From: SG8-4 sp964562575
GTDB lineage: Bacteria; Planctomycetota; Phycisphaerae; Sedimentisphaerales; Anaerobacaceae
DNA: 22,583 nucleotides
NCBI GenBank assembly: GCA_964562575.1
Contig: CAZLTY010000050.1
Coordinates: 1 to 22,583 of the forward strand
Direction: 5' to 3'
A model generated the notes under the pieces. That model had not been told where the DNA came from and did no database searches. It was given only the letters and a program-made list of their open reading frames with translations. Positions 6,941 through 15,940 of the stretch are shown piece by piece; the first letter of the stretch is position 1; every line of letters starts with the position of its first letter. Both the position numbers and the translations under genes were made by a program.

Positions 6941-8737
6941 TCACACAATCTCAAGCTGGACAAGCTTTTCCTCCGTCGGCAGACCCTTCTGGTCCCAGCC
7001 GCGTTCTTTGTAATACTCCGGCAACAGCTCAGGCAAACGGTGCACATGTCCCTTGCAGGGGCCACTCGGTATGGGTTCGGATACGAGACGCTTGGGCAGC
7101 CTGTCCTGATCGGGACCGACGCCCGCCTTCAGGTTAAACATCCGCTCCAGATTCCATATTCTGTCCCCGGCCTGCCACAACTGTTCCGTGGTCATGTCCT
7201 TACCGGCGATTGCATTGAACAGGTCTTTATAATCGTCCGCTCCGAGGGCAAATGACGTAAAGAGGCAGAGCCCGAGCGAGTCAATCACGGCCGTCAAGTC
7301 CTGGAACGCCTTGACCCAGACTGCCTTGCCTTCGATCGAAAGGGGATCAAGCTTTTCCGGCAGGCCTACGATCTCTGGAGCAGTCATGTAACCCCTGACG
7401 TGGCATCCGCCGCGGTTGGATGTGGCGTATTGCAGGCCGTGTCCCTGAACGCCTCGCGGATCATACGCCGGAATCTCCAGCTTCTTGACCGACATCGACA
7501 GTTCCGGCTCACCGTACTGCTCGGCAAGTCGAGCGGACCCCAGCGCGAGCTTTGCACCGAATCCCTCGCCCTCTCCCATCTTGCGAGTCCATTCGACGAT
7601 CGCCTCACCCGAGCCGAACTCCAGCGCCGGGCCGTCGACTTCATCAGGGTCAACGAGGCCCTTCTGGCACAGCTCCATGGCGCAGGCTATCGTCGCGCCG
7701 GCGGAGATTGTGTCAAGACCGTACTCGTTGCACCATTTATTTGCCTTGATTATCGCCTCCAGATCGTCGACGCCACAGCTCGCGCCGTACGCCCAAATAG
7801 TCTCGTACTCAGGCCCCTCGCCCTCGATGTCACCGACCTTGGAATATCTTCCACATGCTATCGGGCAGGCGAAACATGCAACATTCCTGACCAGATACTT
7901 TTCGGCCAAAGTCTCGCCCGAGGTCTTGTCGGCGGTTGGAAAATACGATTCCTGGAAATTGTTGGTCGGATAGATTCCGCTCTCGTTGATCACGTTCACA
8001 AGCACTGATGTTCCATACGTGGGCAAGCCCTTGCTGGTAACATCATTCTCCCGGATCTTTTTCAGAACGTTCTTCACGACGCTCTTGCTCTCATCGTCTC
8101 TTGCAGGCTTCAACTTGCCGGTGCCTCGAACCACAATCGCCTTGAGGTTCTTGCTGCCCATCACGGCTCCGACTCCTGACCTGCCGGCGGCACGGTACAT
8201 GTCGTTAATGATACAGGCCAACAGCGACAGCTTCTCACCTGCCGGACCAATAGTCAAAACTCGTGCCTTCGGATCGGCGGTTTCTTCCAGCAGCAAATCG
8301 GTCGTTTCCGAGACAAGTTTACCCCAGTATTTCTGAGCATCCTTGATCTCGACCGCCTCATCATTGATTTGGATGTAGCAGGGCTTGTCCGATTTGCCTT
8401 CGACGATAATCAGATCGTAGCCGGCGCGTTTTAACTCGGCGCCCCAGAATCCGCCCGAGTTAGAACTGGCGATCGTGCCGCTCAGAGGCGACTTGGTAAC
8501 TACCATGTATCGCCCCCCGGTGGGCGCGCGCGAGCCGCTGAGCGGACCGGTCGCGACAATAAGTTTGTTTGCCGGGTCCAACGGCTCGGTCTCGGGGTCC
8601 ACTTCCTGCGTGAGAAAATACGAGGCCAGGCCTCGGCCCCCAATGAACTTGGCGGCCAGCTCCAAATCCAGCTTCTCTTTGTCGATTTGACCCGTACTAA
8701 GATTGATCCTCAGGAATGTTCCAGTGTACCCGGCCAT
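6941..8737 (-). CDS. aor: Tungsten-containing aldehyde:ferredoxin oxidoreductase
   Basis: Cytoplasmic enzyme of 598 residues that would oxidise aldehydes to carboxylic acids with ferredoxin as acceptor, or run in reverse. The N-terminal AOR domain contains LRINLSTG, GGRGLASYFL and ATGPLSGSRAPTGGRYMVVTKSPLSG. The [4Fe-4S] ligands are Cys288, Cys291 and Cys295 (ACFACPIACG) plus Cys491 (SLGLCLF), spacing that closely matches the Pyrococcus AOR. AAGRSGVGAVMGSKNLKA is the usual pterin-site segment. The length is typical. A strong AAGGAGAT precedes ATG 8737 and a good sigma-70 promoter lies 40-67 nt upstream. The MoaD-like gene follows at once. The enzyme is expected in anaerobes; the aldehyde substrate cannot be deduced from the sequence. 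Confidence 0.96.
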   Translation of the reverse strand: MAGYTGTFLRINLSTGQIDKEKLDLELAAKFIGGRGLASYFLTQEVDPETEPLDPANKLIVATGPLSGSRAPTGGRYMVVTKSPLSGTIASSNSGGFWGAELKRAGYDLIIVEGKSDKPCYIQINDEAVEIKDAQKYWGKLVSETTDLLLEETADPKARVLTIGPAGEKLSLLACIINDMYRAAGRSGVGAVMGSKNLKAIVVRGTGKLKPARDDESKSVVKNVLKKIRENDVTSKGLPTYGTSVLVNVINESGIYPTNNFQESYFPTADKTSGETLAEKYLVRNVACFACPIACGRYSKVGDIEGEGPEYETIWAYGASCGVDDLEAIIKANKWCNEYGLDTISAGATIACAMELCQKGLVDPDEVDGPALEFGSGEAIVEWTRKMGEGEGFGAKLALGSARLAEQYGEPELSMSVKKLEIPAYDPRGVQGHGLQYATSNRGGCHVRGYMTAPEIVGLPEKLDPLSIEGKAVWVKAFQDLTAVIDSLGLCLFTSFALGADDYKDLFNAIAGKDMTTEQLWQAGDRIWNLERMFNLKAGVGPDQDRLPKRLVSEPIPSGPCKGHVHRLPELLPEYYKERGWDQKGLPTEEKLVQLEIV

Positions 8738-8775
8738 GATCTTATCTCCTTACAAACGTGTTGTTGTTTCGGTCA

Positions 8776-8804
8776 AATATCTGCTCATGAGATTGAAATG
8801 TCAA
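8776..8804 (-). promoter_or_regulatory. Sigma-70 promoter of the aor-moaD operon
   Basis: On the minus strand a perfect -35 TTGACA (8799-8804) is followed after exactly 17 nt by a -10 GATATT (8776-8781, four of six consensus positions). Transcription would start near 8769, about 31 nt before the aor ATG. Confidence 0.65.
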
Positions 8805-8859
8805 GGACTATTCTAAACGGCTTTTATGTTTCGTCGCGCTCTTTTGGCAAGTTTGTTGC

Positions 8860-8888
8860 TTTCCACGTAGCTGCTCGGCGGGTATAAT
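8860..8888 (+). promoter_or_regulatory. Promoter of the HzsA-related gene
   Basis: A perfect -10 TATAAT (8883-8888) with a weaker -35 TTTCCA (8860-8865) at 17 nt spacing. The start of transcription would be near 8895, about 70 nt before ATG 8968. An ATG at 8887 overlaps the -10 and therefore cannot be the start if this promoter is used. Confidence 0.5.
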
Positions 8889-8967
8889 GGTTAGCAGATC
8901 GAAATTGACTCGGTTTCGTAGGAGAACAGCTTGCATCTTCCATAATTTGTTCGAAGGATCAAATCAA

Positions 8968-11955
8968 ATGAGCTGCCAAATGAACTTCCTCCGCGTCTGG
9001 ATGTGCATGTCAGGCTTGCTGCTCGGCAGTCACCAATTGCAGGCTGCGCAAGCGCAGACAAATACCCTCCCGGAGAATCTTGCCCTCAAAGCGAGAATCA
9101 CCACGGACTCCGAGTACAGTCGGGATTATCAGGCAAGGAATGTGGCCGACGGGAAGATCCCCGTCGCAGGCGGTCAGGCGGATGTGGGCCGCGCATGGTG
9201 CGTAAATGGCTCGACACATCGCAACCACTCGCAGACGCTCTTTGGATGGGCAAACTTTGTCCGGGTTGAGGAGATTGTATACTACGGTCGCACAGCCTTC
9301 CAAATGAGAGAATGCTGGAAGGGATACGAGATCCTTTTGTCCGATTCGAGCAGGCCCATCCTGACCGGTGAGCTCAAGATGGTGCACGGTCCACAACGAA
9401 TTACATTGCCCAGGCCAATGCTCACCGGCAAACTCCTCATCCGATTCACCAGCTCCTACGGCGGTTCGAATCCCGGGGCCTCGGAGATTGAAATCTATCC
9501 GGCCAGACTCACCGCAAAGGCCTTTAGAGAGTTGGAAACTCGAGCACATGTGCCCCAAGGCGGCTTGCGCCGAATCGATCAGGTAGACTGTGAGAAGCTG
9601 GGCCAACTGATCCGCCAACAAAGGCACGTCTACGGAGCGTCCTATCGGCAATACGGAGAACACATCTCGGCTCTTGAAAGATTGCAGCGATCCAATGGCG
9701 CCGACAAGGAGCTGTCTGATCTCCAGCGAAAGGTCCTTCTGTTCGATGTAAACAAACTCGTAGCCATCAGACGCCGTGAGATCACGGCTTCTCACGTCTA
9801 TACGTATCACTACGAGGGATTCAAACCGGGGGGCGGTCTTTATGTCTTTGACGTCCATAACCTGCAAGCCGATCCGCTCGAGTTGGCTAGCTCTCCGGCC
9901 GGACAGATTCTGGATTGCGATCTCTCTTACGACGGCAAGACAGTCCTGTTTAGCTGGAGAAGGCGAGAGGATGAAGGATACCATCTCTGGACCGTACGCA
10001 CAGACGGGACCGGATTGAAACGGATTACCGACGGCTTCTGGCACGACTACAACGCCTGCTGGCTCCCTGACGGCGGGATCGCCTTCTTGAGCTCGCGCTG
10101 CCCGCAGTTCGCCTACTGCTGGCACGCCCCGGTTGGCGTGGTGTATCGGATGAACGCGGACGGGACAAATGTCCGCAAGATATCGTCCAATTACCTCAAT
10201 GATTTTACGCCGTATCCGCTTGGCGACGGACGGATCATTTACAGTCGCTGGGAATATGTCGACAAACCCGCCATTCCAATCCAGAGTCTCTGGACGATCA
10301 ACCCTGACGGAACGAATCTGTCGATGTACTTCGGCAATGGAGTCCTATCACCCGGCACGTTCATGGAGCCGAGGCAAATCCCCGGTACAAGCAAGATCAT
10401 TTGCACGATGACAGGCCACAACGGGCCCACTCGCGGCGCCATCGGGATAATTGACCGATCCAGAGGACTCAATGCTCAGGCGTCCATTGAGAATATCACG
10501 CCCGATGTGCACATTCCCGCCGTCGGCGAAGGCAACGGCAACACACCCGAGCCCAAGCCATATAGCTGCCCGCTGCCGCTGGATCAATCGCGATTCCTGG
10601 TCTCAGCCAGCGGCCCCGTGCTTGTGAGAACCATCTCAGGAGACTGTCAATCGACTGCGCTGCCGCGTCCGGACAACGGCATGCAATACTTCTGCGCCCA
10701 GCCGATCAGGCCTCGGCATCGACCCCCTGCTATTGCCTCTGCGTTGGACCCTAATTGCGATGAAACCGATGATGCCTACGTGTACTTGCAGGACGTTTAC
10801 AAGGGCCTGGAACCCCACGTGAAAAGGGGACAGATCAAGCGGATTCGAGTCGTTCAGGAATTGTCTAAATCCGTTCGGATCGATCCCAGTCTGCGGGCGT
10901 TTGGATTTCAATTCCCGGTGATTTCATGCGGCGCAACATATGCGGGCAAGAAGGTCCTCGGGGAAGTTGCCGTCGAGCCGGATGGCTCAGCCTATTTCCG
11001 CGTGCCGGCTCGCGCTGCCATCTACTTCATGGTTCTGGACGAAAACGGCAGAGCCTTGCAGAGAATGCGGAGCTTCACGCATCTGATGCCGGGCGAGACT
11101 CAAGGTTGTGTCGGCTGTCATGAGCCGCGACGCCAGAGCCCCCCTGCCCAGCGCGGCCTTCGCGCGGCGATGCTGCCCAAAGATCTGGAGCAGCCCGAAT
11201 GGGGAATTGCCGGCTTCGACTACTCGCGAATTGTCCAGCCGATACTGGACGAACATTGTGCCGGATGTCACAACCCGGTAGATCATCCCAAAGCGATCGA
11301 CCTTACAGGCGGCAAGACAGATTTCTTCAATGTTTCGTATGACGTGCTGGCCCGAGATAATCAGGGCAAGAAGGGCAGCCCATACATCAGTAGGATTCCC
11401 ACCTACAACGGGCACGAGCAGAACATTCTTGAGGTCACTCCCATGGCCTGGGGATCGCCGCAGAGTATGCTTGCGAAGGTTGTCCTCTCGGGCCATCCTG
11501 ACGATGAGGGCAAGCCGCGCATCCAACTCGACGACAAAAGCCGGCGGCGCATTCTCGCCTGGATCGACCTGAATGTCCCCTACTATGGCACGAGCGAGAC
11601 TGCTTACCCTCAGAATGTTGGATGTCGCAGGATCTACCCTGAGAATCTGGACAAGGTGCTGGCCGAGGTGGCGAAACGCCGATGCAGCCAATGTCATAAG
11701 AACGGCAAAGTCCCCCGCCGTGTTTGGACTCGCGTCACAGAGCCTCAGCTTAATGATTTCCTGCTCGCCCCGCTCGCCAGATCCGCCGGAGGAAGCGAAA
11801 GGTGCGAGACGGCTGTTTTCGCCGACACATCGGACGGCGATTACCAGGCTATTTTGGCCACCTTCGGACCGACCACGGAAATGCTCAAACATACTCCGCG
11901 TATGGATATGCCGGCGGGCCGACCCGCACCCGATGTATGCCGGGATTGTCAATAG
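8968..11955 (+). CDS. HzsA-related multihaem c-type protein with beta-propeller
   Basis: Predicted exported protein of 995 residues. A signal peptide covers residues 1 to about 30. A discoidin-like region follows (NLALKARITTDSEY, with DGK and WxxxG-type motifs, about 38-190). A TolB/WD40-like propeller comes next (repeated YDGKTVLFSW, TDGTGLKRIT, WLPDGGIAFLSS and NADGTNVRKIS, about 310-560), then a region like the middle domain of hydrazine synthase alpha. Three haem c sites are visible: CVGCH (Cys714, 717, His718, after MPGETQG), CAGCH (764-768) and CSQCH (906-910). The protein ends in a fourth Cys pair, CRDCQ, without the axial His. The start is set by GAAGGA 9 nt before ATG 8968. Families like this are common in planctomycetes that do not do anammox; no hzsB or hzsC homologue is here. 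The role is probably periplasmic redox chemistry and the substrate is unknown. Confidence 0.88.
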   Translation: MSCQMNFLRVWMCMSGLLLGSHQLQAAQAQTNTLPENLALKARITTDSEYSRDYQARNVADGKIPVAGGQADVGRAWCVNGSTHRNHSQTLFGWANFVRVEEIVYYGRTAFQMRECWKGYEILLSDSSRPILTGELKMVHGPQRITLPRPMLTGKLLIRFTSSYGGSNPGASEIEIYPARLTAKAFRELETRAHVPQGGLRRIDQVDCEKLGQLIRQQRHVYGASYRQYGEHISALERLQRSNGADKELSDLQRKVLLFDVNKLVAIRRREITASHVYTYHYEGFKPGGGLYVFDVHNLQADPLELASSPAGQILDCDLSYDGKTVLFSWRRREDEGYHLWTVRTDGTGLKRITDGFWHDYNACWLPDGGIAFLSSRCPQFAYCWHAPVGVVYRMNADGTNVRKISSNYLNDFTPYPLGDGRIIYSRWEYVDKPAIPIQSLWTINPDGTNLSMYFGNGVLSPGTFMEPRQIPGTSKIICTMTGHNGPTRGAIGIIDRSRGLNAQASIENITPDVHIPAVGEGNGNTPEPKPYSCPLPLDQSRFLVSASGPVLVRTISGDCQSTALPRPDNGMQYFCAQPIRPRHRPPAIASALDPNCDETDDAYVYLQDVYKGLEPHVKRGQIKRIRVVQELSKSVRIDPSLRAFGFQFPVISCGATYAGKKVLGEVAVEPDGSAYFRVPARAAIYFMVLDENGRALQRMRSFTHLMPGETQGCVGCHEPRRQSPPAQRGLRAAMLPKDLEQPEWGIAGFDYSRIVQPILDEHCAGCHNPVDHPKAIDLTGGKTDFFNVSYDVLARDNQGKKGSPYISRIPTYNGHEQNILEVTPMAWGSPQSMLAKVVLSGHPDDEGKPRIQLDDKSRRRILAWIDLNVPYYGTSETAYPQNVGCRRIYPENLDKVLAEVAKRRCSQCHKNGKVPRRVWTRVTEPQLNDFLLAPLARSAGGSERCETAVFADTSDGDYQAILATFGPTTEMLKHTPRMDMPAGRPAPDVCRDCQ

Positions 11956-12758
11956 CCCGCATCGGCATAATGTCTCTGGCTGCTAACATAGGGAATCGGT
12001 TCGGGAAATTTGCCCTTGTACTCCTCGAATGAATCGTCCGGGACCAGAAGCTCGAAGTGCGGAATCGTGAACGGCACGTACAGGAAGAAGGGTTCGGCCC
12101 TTTTGCGACGGATGAAGTCCAGTGCCTGCTCGGCGATCAGGTCGTGGGAATACTCCTTCCTCTCCTTATCATTGTTCTCGGCGAGCACGTGCCTGCGATC
12201 GTTTCGCCAGAGGAACCATGGGTAGAAGAAATGCGCGTGGACCTGGTGCAGGTATCCGTAGAATTCGTCGAAGCCCTGTTTGTAAGGTACTCCCGTCGTG
12301 CCGTGGTCGCCAAGGCCCCACTTGCCGAAAATGCCCGTGGCGTAACCGGCTTTCTTGAGCACTTCGGCGACTGTTATGTCTTCAGGCAGCAACGCCGAGC
12401 CGCCGCCGTTGCCGCGCACGGAAGTGTGGCCCGTGTGTTTTCCCGTCATGAGCACGCTTCTCGACGGCGCACATACGCAGTGGCCGGCGTAGACCTGTGT
12501 AAACTTCGTCCCCTCGACGGCCATCCGATCCAGGTGCGGCGTGCGAATCTTTTCCTGGCCGTAACAGCCGAGATGGCCGTAACCCAGGTCATCGACCATG
12601 ATGAAAATGATGTTAGGCTTGCCCGACGATGCACGACCGGCTGGTGGATTTGCGCCGGGCGCCAATCCATCAAGGACAAGCGAGGCCGCACCCATACCTG
12701 CGGCCCGGATGAACTGGCGCCGGCTTGTTAGTCCGGACGGCTTTGCTGATGCTCTCAT
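11949..12758 (-). pseudogene. Sulfatase, C-terminally truncated (likely non-functional)
   Basis: The 269 residues begin with a Tat-like leader (RRQFIRAAGMGAASLVL), then IIFIMVDDLGYG with the metal Asp pair, the signature CVCAPSRSVLMTGKHTGH (Cys96 in C-x-P-S-R), FGKWGLG, and the FFLYVPFTIPH segment. It stops right after YVSSQRHYADAGY, where intact family members of about 450-500 residues continue into the helix leading to the TSDNG metal ligands. Those ligands and the C-terminal subdomain are missing. The stop overlaps the end of the convergent HzsA-related gene, so the missing half seems lost at a junction rather than by a point mutation. ATG 12758 is chosen over 12791 because AAAGGAG sits just before it. 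It lies 29 nt downstream of crcB. It may still be expressed but should not bind its metal properly. Confidence 0.75.
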
Positions 12759-12787
12759 GGTATCTCCTTTCGTCTGCCCACAGAACG

Positions 12788-13174
12788 TCATCTAATGAGA
12801 GTCACGACCGAACGTGATAGAAAATACGCCCCGAAAACAACCACGAGTGAAAGCGAGTTGTTCAGCCCAATATTCATAAGACCGAGCATTGTCTCTTTGT
12901 CCCTGAACAGGTTGAGTGTTTCCATTGAGTATGTCGAGAATGTGGTGAATGCCCCGAGGAATCCGACTGCAAATAACAGTCTGATAGCCAGCGATACTGG
13001 CGTCAGTTCCGAGATCCCGAGGAACACGCCGATCAGCAGCGAACCGACCGTGTTGACACAGAGAGTACCCCATGGGAAGGTGGCCGGGGTGATACTCTGC
13101 ACCCAGGGCGAAAGGCCATAGCGGGCAACAGCACCCAATGCCCCACCCGCTGCTATACAGAAGAGCTTCAACAT
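12788..13174 (-). CDS. crcB: CrcB/Fluc fluoride ion channel
   Basis: Small membrane protein of 128 residues with four hydrophobic helices and the family signatures GGALGAVARYGLS, FPWGTLCVNTVGSLLIGVF (with the conserved Asn) and GFLGAFTTFSTYSMET (with the Phe box lining the fluoride path). Fluc proteins assemble as dual-topology dimers that export fluoride. AGGAGAT precedes ATG 13174 by about 10 nt. It follows the epimerase by 64 nt and precedes the truncated sulfatase by 29 nt on the same strand. I looked for a fluoride riboswitch in the 64-nt gap and do not see its conserved core, so it is probably expressed with the sugar-nucleotide genes. Confidence 0.95.
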   Translation of the reverse strand: MLKLFCIAAGGALGAVARYGLSPWVQSITPATFPWGTLCVNTVGSLLIGVFLGISELTPVSLAIRLLFAVGFLGAFTTFSTYSMETLNLFRDKETMLGLMNIGLNNSLSLVVVFGAYFLSRSVVTLIR

Positions 13175-13238
13175 AGACTGATATCTCCTATCTGGAGGGC
13201 CATTTGCTTTGTACTCATCCTTGTGCGATTACGTCAAA

Positions 13239-14183
13239 TCAGGCTTGCCGTCTGAGCCACTCGGTGAAATTGGCCAGACCGGTCCGGATGTCCGCCTTAG
13301 GATTGTAGGCTAAATCTTTACCTGCTCTTGTTACATCGGCATAGGTCCGCTCGACGTCGCCCGGCTGAGGGGGCAGATACCCTTTGACTGCTTTCTTACC
13401 GAGAGCGTTTTCTATTTCCGCGATCAAATCGTTGACTTTAATCGGACGCGATTCGCCGAGATTGTAGATATTGAAGCCACCGCATTTGTCGATCGCCGAG
13501 ACGGTACCGTCGATTATATCGTCGATATACGTGAAATCACGCATTGCCGAGCCGTCACCGTAGACGGGGATAGACTCGCCCAACTCGATGAGTCTTGCGA
13601 ATTTGTGGATCGCAAGGTCCGGCCTCTGCCGGGGGCCGTAGACGGTGAAGAAACGCAGACAGGTTACGGACATTCCGCAGAGGTGGTGATACGTGTGACA
13701 AATAAGTTCGCCCGCCTTTTTCGTCGCCGCGTAAGGCGAGATGGGAAAGTCCACGTTATCGTCCTCGGAAAACGGTACTTTCTCATTATTGCCGTACACG
13801 CTCGAACTCGATGCGAAAATGAATTTGTCAATCTGGCGCTTTTTCGCTAATTCGAGCAAAACCATCGTCCCGTTTATATTGACATCGTTGTAAAGCAAAG
13901 GTTGAGCGATTGACGGGCGGACTCCGGCTTTGGCGGCTAAGTGCACGATTGTTTCAACGTCCTCGCCGACCACCTTGTCCATAGCGGCACTGTCACGGAT
14001 GTCGGCTTCGAAGAGCTGGAAATTGTTGTTTTCCAGGCAGTCGGCGATATTCCGGCGTTTGATCCGAGGATCGTAAAAGTCGTCAAAGTTGTCGACGCCG
14101 ACTACGGTGCAGCCGTTGGCGACAAGCCGCTCGCACAGATGCGAGCCGATGAAGCCGGCAGCCCCGGTTACCAATACTCTCAT
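13239..14183 (-). CDS. NAD-dependent sugar-nucleotide epimerase, probable UDP-glucuronate 4-epimerase
   Basis: Short-chain dehydrogenase/reductase-type epimerase of 314 residues. The NAD-binding GAAGFIG is at residues 7-13, the DNFDDFYDP segment is typical of the UDP-glucuronate 4-epimerase branch, and the catalytic Ser-Tyr-Lys set lies around SSSSVYG with Tyr151 and Lys155 (SPYAATKKAGE). RFFTVYGPRQRPDLAIHKF is the usual substrate-binding loop. Together with the UDP-glucose dehydrogenase two genes upstream it would convert UDP-glucose to UDP-glucuronate and then UDP-galacturonate for surface polysaccharide. GGAAGG precedes the ATG by about 10 nt. The length is normal for the family. A UDP-glucose 4-epimerase or related specificity cannot be ruled out. 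Confidence 0.93.
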   Translation of the reverse strand: MRVLVTGAAGFIGSHLCERLVANGCTVVGVDNFDDFYDPRIKRRNIADCLENNNFQLFEADIRDSAAMDKVVGEDVETIVHLAAKAGVRPSIAQPLLYNDVNINGTMVLLELAKKRQIDKFIFASSSSVYGNNEKVPFSEDDNVDFPISPYAATKKAGELICHTYHHLCGMSVTCLRFFTVYGPRQRPDLAIHKFARLIELGESIPVYGDGSAMRDFTYIDDIIDGTVSAIDKCGGFNIYNLGESRPIKVNDLIAEIENALGKKAVKGYLPPQPGDVERTYADVTRAGKDLAYNPKADIRTGLANFTEWLRRQA

Positions 14184-14234
14184 GCTTTCTGTGCCTTCCG
14201 TTGCGTTAAAGAGTGACAGTCAACCAACCTGTTG

Positions 14235-14600
14235 TCACGCAGAATAAATAATTATGGCTCCGAAGGCCAGGACGATCAGAGCGATAACTCTGAAAATGAA
14301 TATCGGTTGCTCTTGATACCAATCGAGCAGCCGTCTAATTTTCTCGGGCCCGAGCATAAATATCAGAAGGCCTCCAGTGAGGAAGATAATGCCGCAGGCA
14401 AATACTACCCAGAAATATCTGCATTCGCGGGCACCCAGGAAAAAGACGACTGCCAGGGCGAATCTAAGCAATCCGGGTAAATATATTCGCTTGCCTTTTT
14501 TGAAAAAGGTCATCAGGTGTTTAATAATTTCCGGCCTGAGCAGATATGCAATTCCCATAAGAGCGATGAGTATGCCTAAACTCTTAATCGCGATGTGCAT
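14235..14600 (-). CDS. Small four-helix membrane protein, unknown function
   Basis: Predicted 121-residue protein with four hydrophobic helices: about 5-21, 43-58 (LRFALAVVFFLGA), 63-83 (FWVVFACGIIFLTGGLLIFML) and 100-118. Basic loops lie between them (KKGKR, PEKIRR). GAGG lies 9 nt before ATG 14600. It sits between the UDP-glucose dehydrogenase (32 nt) and the epimerase (51 nt) on the same strand, so co-transcription is likely. I do not recognise a characterised family. Its place suggests a membrane role tied to polysaccharide production, but the sequence itself gives no mechanism. Confidence 0.85.
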   Translation of the reverse strand: MHIAIKSLGILIALMGIAYLLRPEIIKHLMTFFKKGKRIYLPGLLRFALAVVFFLGARECRYFWVVFACGIIFLTGGLLIFMLGPEKIRRLLDWYQEQPIFIFRVIALIVLAFGAIIIYSA

Positions 14601-14632
14601 AAACTTTTCCCTCGTACAGGCTTACGATGTTC

Positions 14633-15940
14633 TCAGACACAGGCCCTTCCTACACTGTGATACTCGATTCGGGCTTTCTTGACAACAGCGGGGTCGTAGA
14701 GGTTTCTTCCGTCGAAGATTGTGGGCCTAGTGAGTTTTGACGCGATGGCATCGAAATCAGGATTTCTAAATTCCTGCCAATCGGTGAGGATGACGAGGGC
14801 ATCTGCGCCGTCGAGTGCATCGTATCCGTTTTGGCAGATCTCTATTCTGCTGTCCAGAGCCGCCATCGCAGCGGCCGCCGCTTCGGGGTCATAGGCACTT
14901 ATCTTCATGCCACAATCGAGGAATCTTCTAATGCAGTAGATTGCAGGCGATTCTCTTACGTCATCGGTCTTTGCCTTGAACGCAAGTCCCCAGACGGCCA
15001 ATTTGGCCTGATCATGCCTTCCACCGAAATAGTCGATCACACGCCCGGCGAAACGCTCTTGCTGATCGGTATTCACCTGTTGGACGGACTTGGCCATTGT
15101 CATTTCGACGCCCTGCTCGGAGCCTGTGTGAATCAGCGCCCGAATGTCTTTTGGAAAACAGCTACCGCCGAACCCCACGCCGGGGAACAGAAAAGCAGAG
15201 CCTATTCGCGAGTCACTGCCCAGACCCTGCCTGACCAGTTCAACATCGGCGCCGAGCTTCTCGCACAGTGCCGATATCTCATTCATGAATGAGATTCTTG
15301 TAGCCAGCATTGTGTTGGCGGCGTATTTTGTCATCTCAGCAGAAGCCGGATCCATAAACAGTATGCGGCTTCGCTGGCGCATGAACGGGCTGTACAATTG
15401 TCTCATTATTTCTCGCACTGCCGGATTGGTTGTCCCGATGATTATCCTGTCGGGGCTCATGAAATCTTCTACCGCCGCGCCCTCCTTCAGGAATTCCGGA
15501 TTGCTGACATAATCGAATGGCGTGTCGGTCTTTTCTTTGATGATGTCTGCGACCCGCTTATGCGTGCCGACCGGGACGGTGCTCTTGGTTACAATGACGC
15601 GATAGTCAGTGATGTTCTCTCCTATATCTCCGGCGACCGAAAGTATTGCAGATATGTCGGATGAGCCGTCTGGGGCTGATGGTGTGCCGACCGCGAGAAA
15701 GACACCAAGACAATTGTCCAGGCCATGTTTCAAATCGGTTGTAAAGTGAAGCCGGCCGAGCTTCTTGTTGCGACCGACCATTTCAGTCAGGCCCGGTTCG
15801 TAAATGGGGATTATGCCGTTCTTCAAACCGGCAATCTTCTGGCCGTCACTATCAACACATATGACATTACTGCCGGCTTCCGCCAGGCACGCAGAAGTGA
15901 CCAATCCGACATAGCCAACGCCAACCACACAAATACGCAT
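14633..15940 (-). CDS. ugd: UDP-glucose 6-dehydrogenase
   Basis: Cytoplasmic NAD-dependent enzyme of 435 residues oxidising UDP-glucose to UDP-glucuronate. The N-terminal Rossmann motif GVGYVGLVTSACLAEAG, the VGTPSAPDGSSD loop, the STVPVGT segment and YVSNPEFLKEG are all present. The catalytic Cys is Cys261 in GFGGSCFPKD, followed by the C-terminal WGLAFKAKTDDVRESPA domain. AGGAG lies 9 nt before ATG 15940. The 105 nt upstream form the conserved leader repeated in front of the ATP-grasp gene, so this gene is likely controlled separately from, or in addition to, the NusG-like gene upstream. Its product can feed the epimerase encoded downstream. Confidence 0.96.
   Translation of the reverse strand: MRICVVGVGYVGLVTSACLAEAGSNVICVDSDGQKIAGLKNGIIPIYEPGLTEMVGRNKKLGRLHFTTDLKHGLDNCLGVFLAVGTPSAPDGSSDISAILSVAGDIGENITDYRVIVTKSTVPVGTHKRVADIIKEKTDTPFDYVSNPEFLKEGAAVEDFMSPDRIIIGTTNPAVREIMRQLYSPFMRQRSRILFMDPASAEMTKYAANTMLATRISFMNEISALCEKLGADVELVRQGLGSDSRIGSAFLFPGVGFGGSCFPKDIRALIHTGSEQGVEMTMAKSVQQVNTDQQERFAGRVIDYFGGRHDQAKLAVWGLAFKAKTDDVRESPAIYCIRRFLDCGMKISAYDPEAAAAAMAALDSRIEICQNGYDALDGADALVILTDWQEFRNPDFDAIASKLTRPTIFDGRNLYDPAVVKKARIEYHSVGRACV

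Noticed and set aside
9010..10125. Long minus-strand open frame of 371 codons inside the HzsA-related gene
   Set aside because: It is antisense to a gene with clear domains and haem motifs, has no ribosome site, and its translation has no recognisable family pattern.
10987..11952. Minus-strand open frame of 321 codons opposite the haem-binding part
   Set aside because: Same reason: it mirrors the codon pattern of the plus-strand gene carrying the CxxCH motifs.
8968..11955. True hydrazine synthase alpha subunit and thus anammox metabolism
   Set aside because: The similarity covers only part of the protein, the haem pattern is extended, and no hzsB, hzsC or hdh-like genes are in the window.
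13175..13238. Possible fluoride riboswitch before crcB
   Set aside because: The gap lacks the conserved core of the crcB motif and is only 64 nt long; the AGGAGAT there is the ribosome site.
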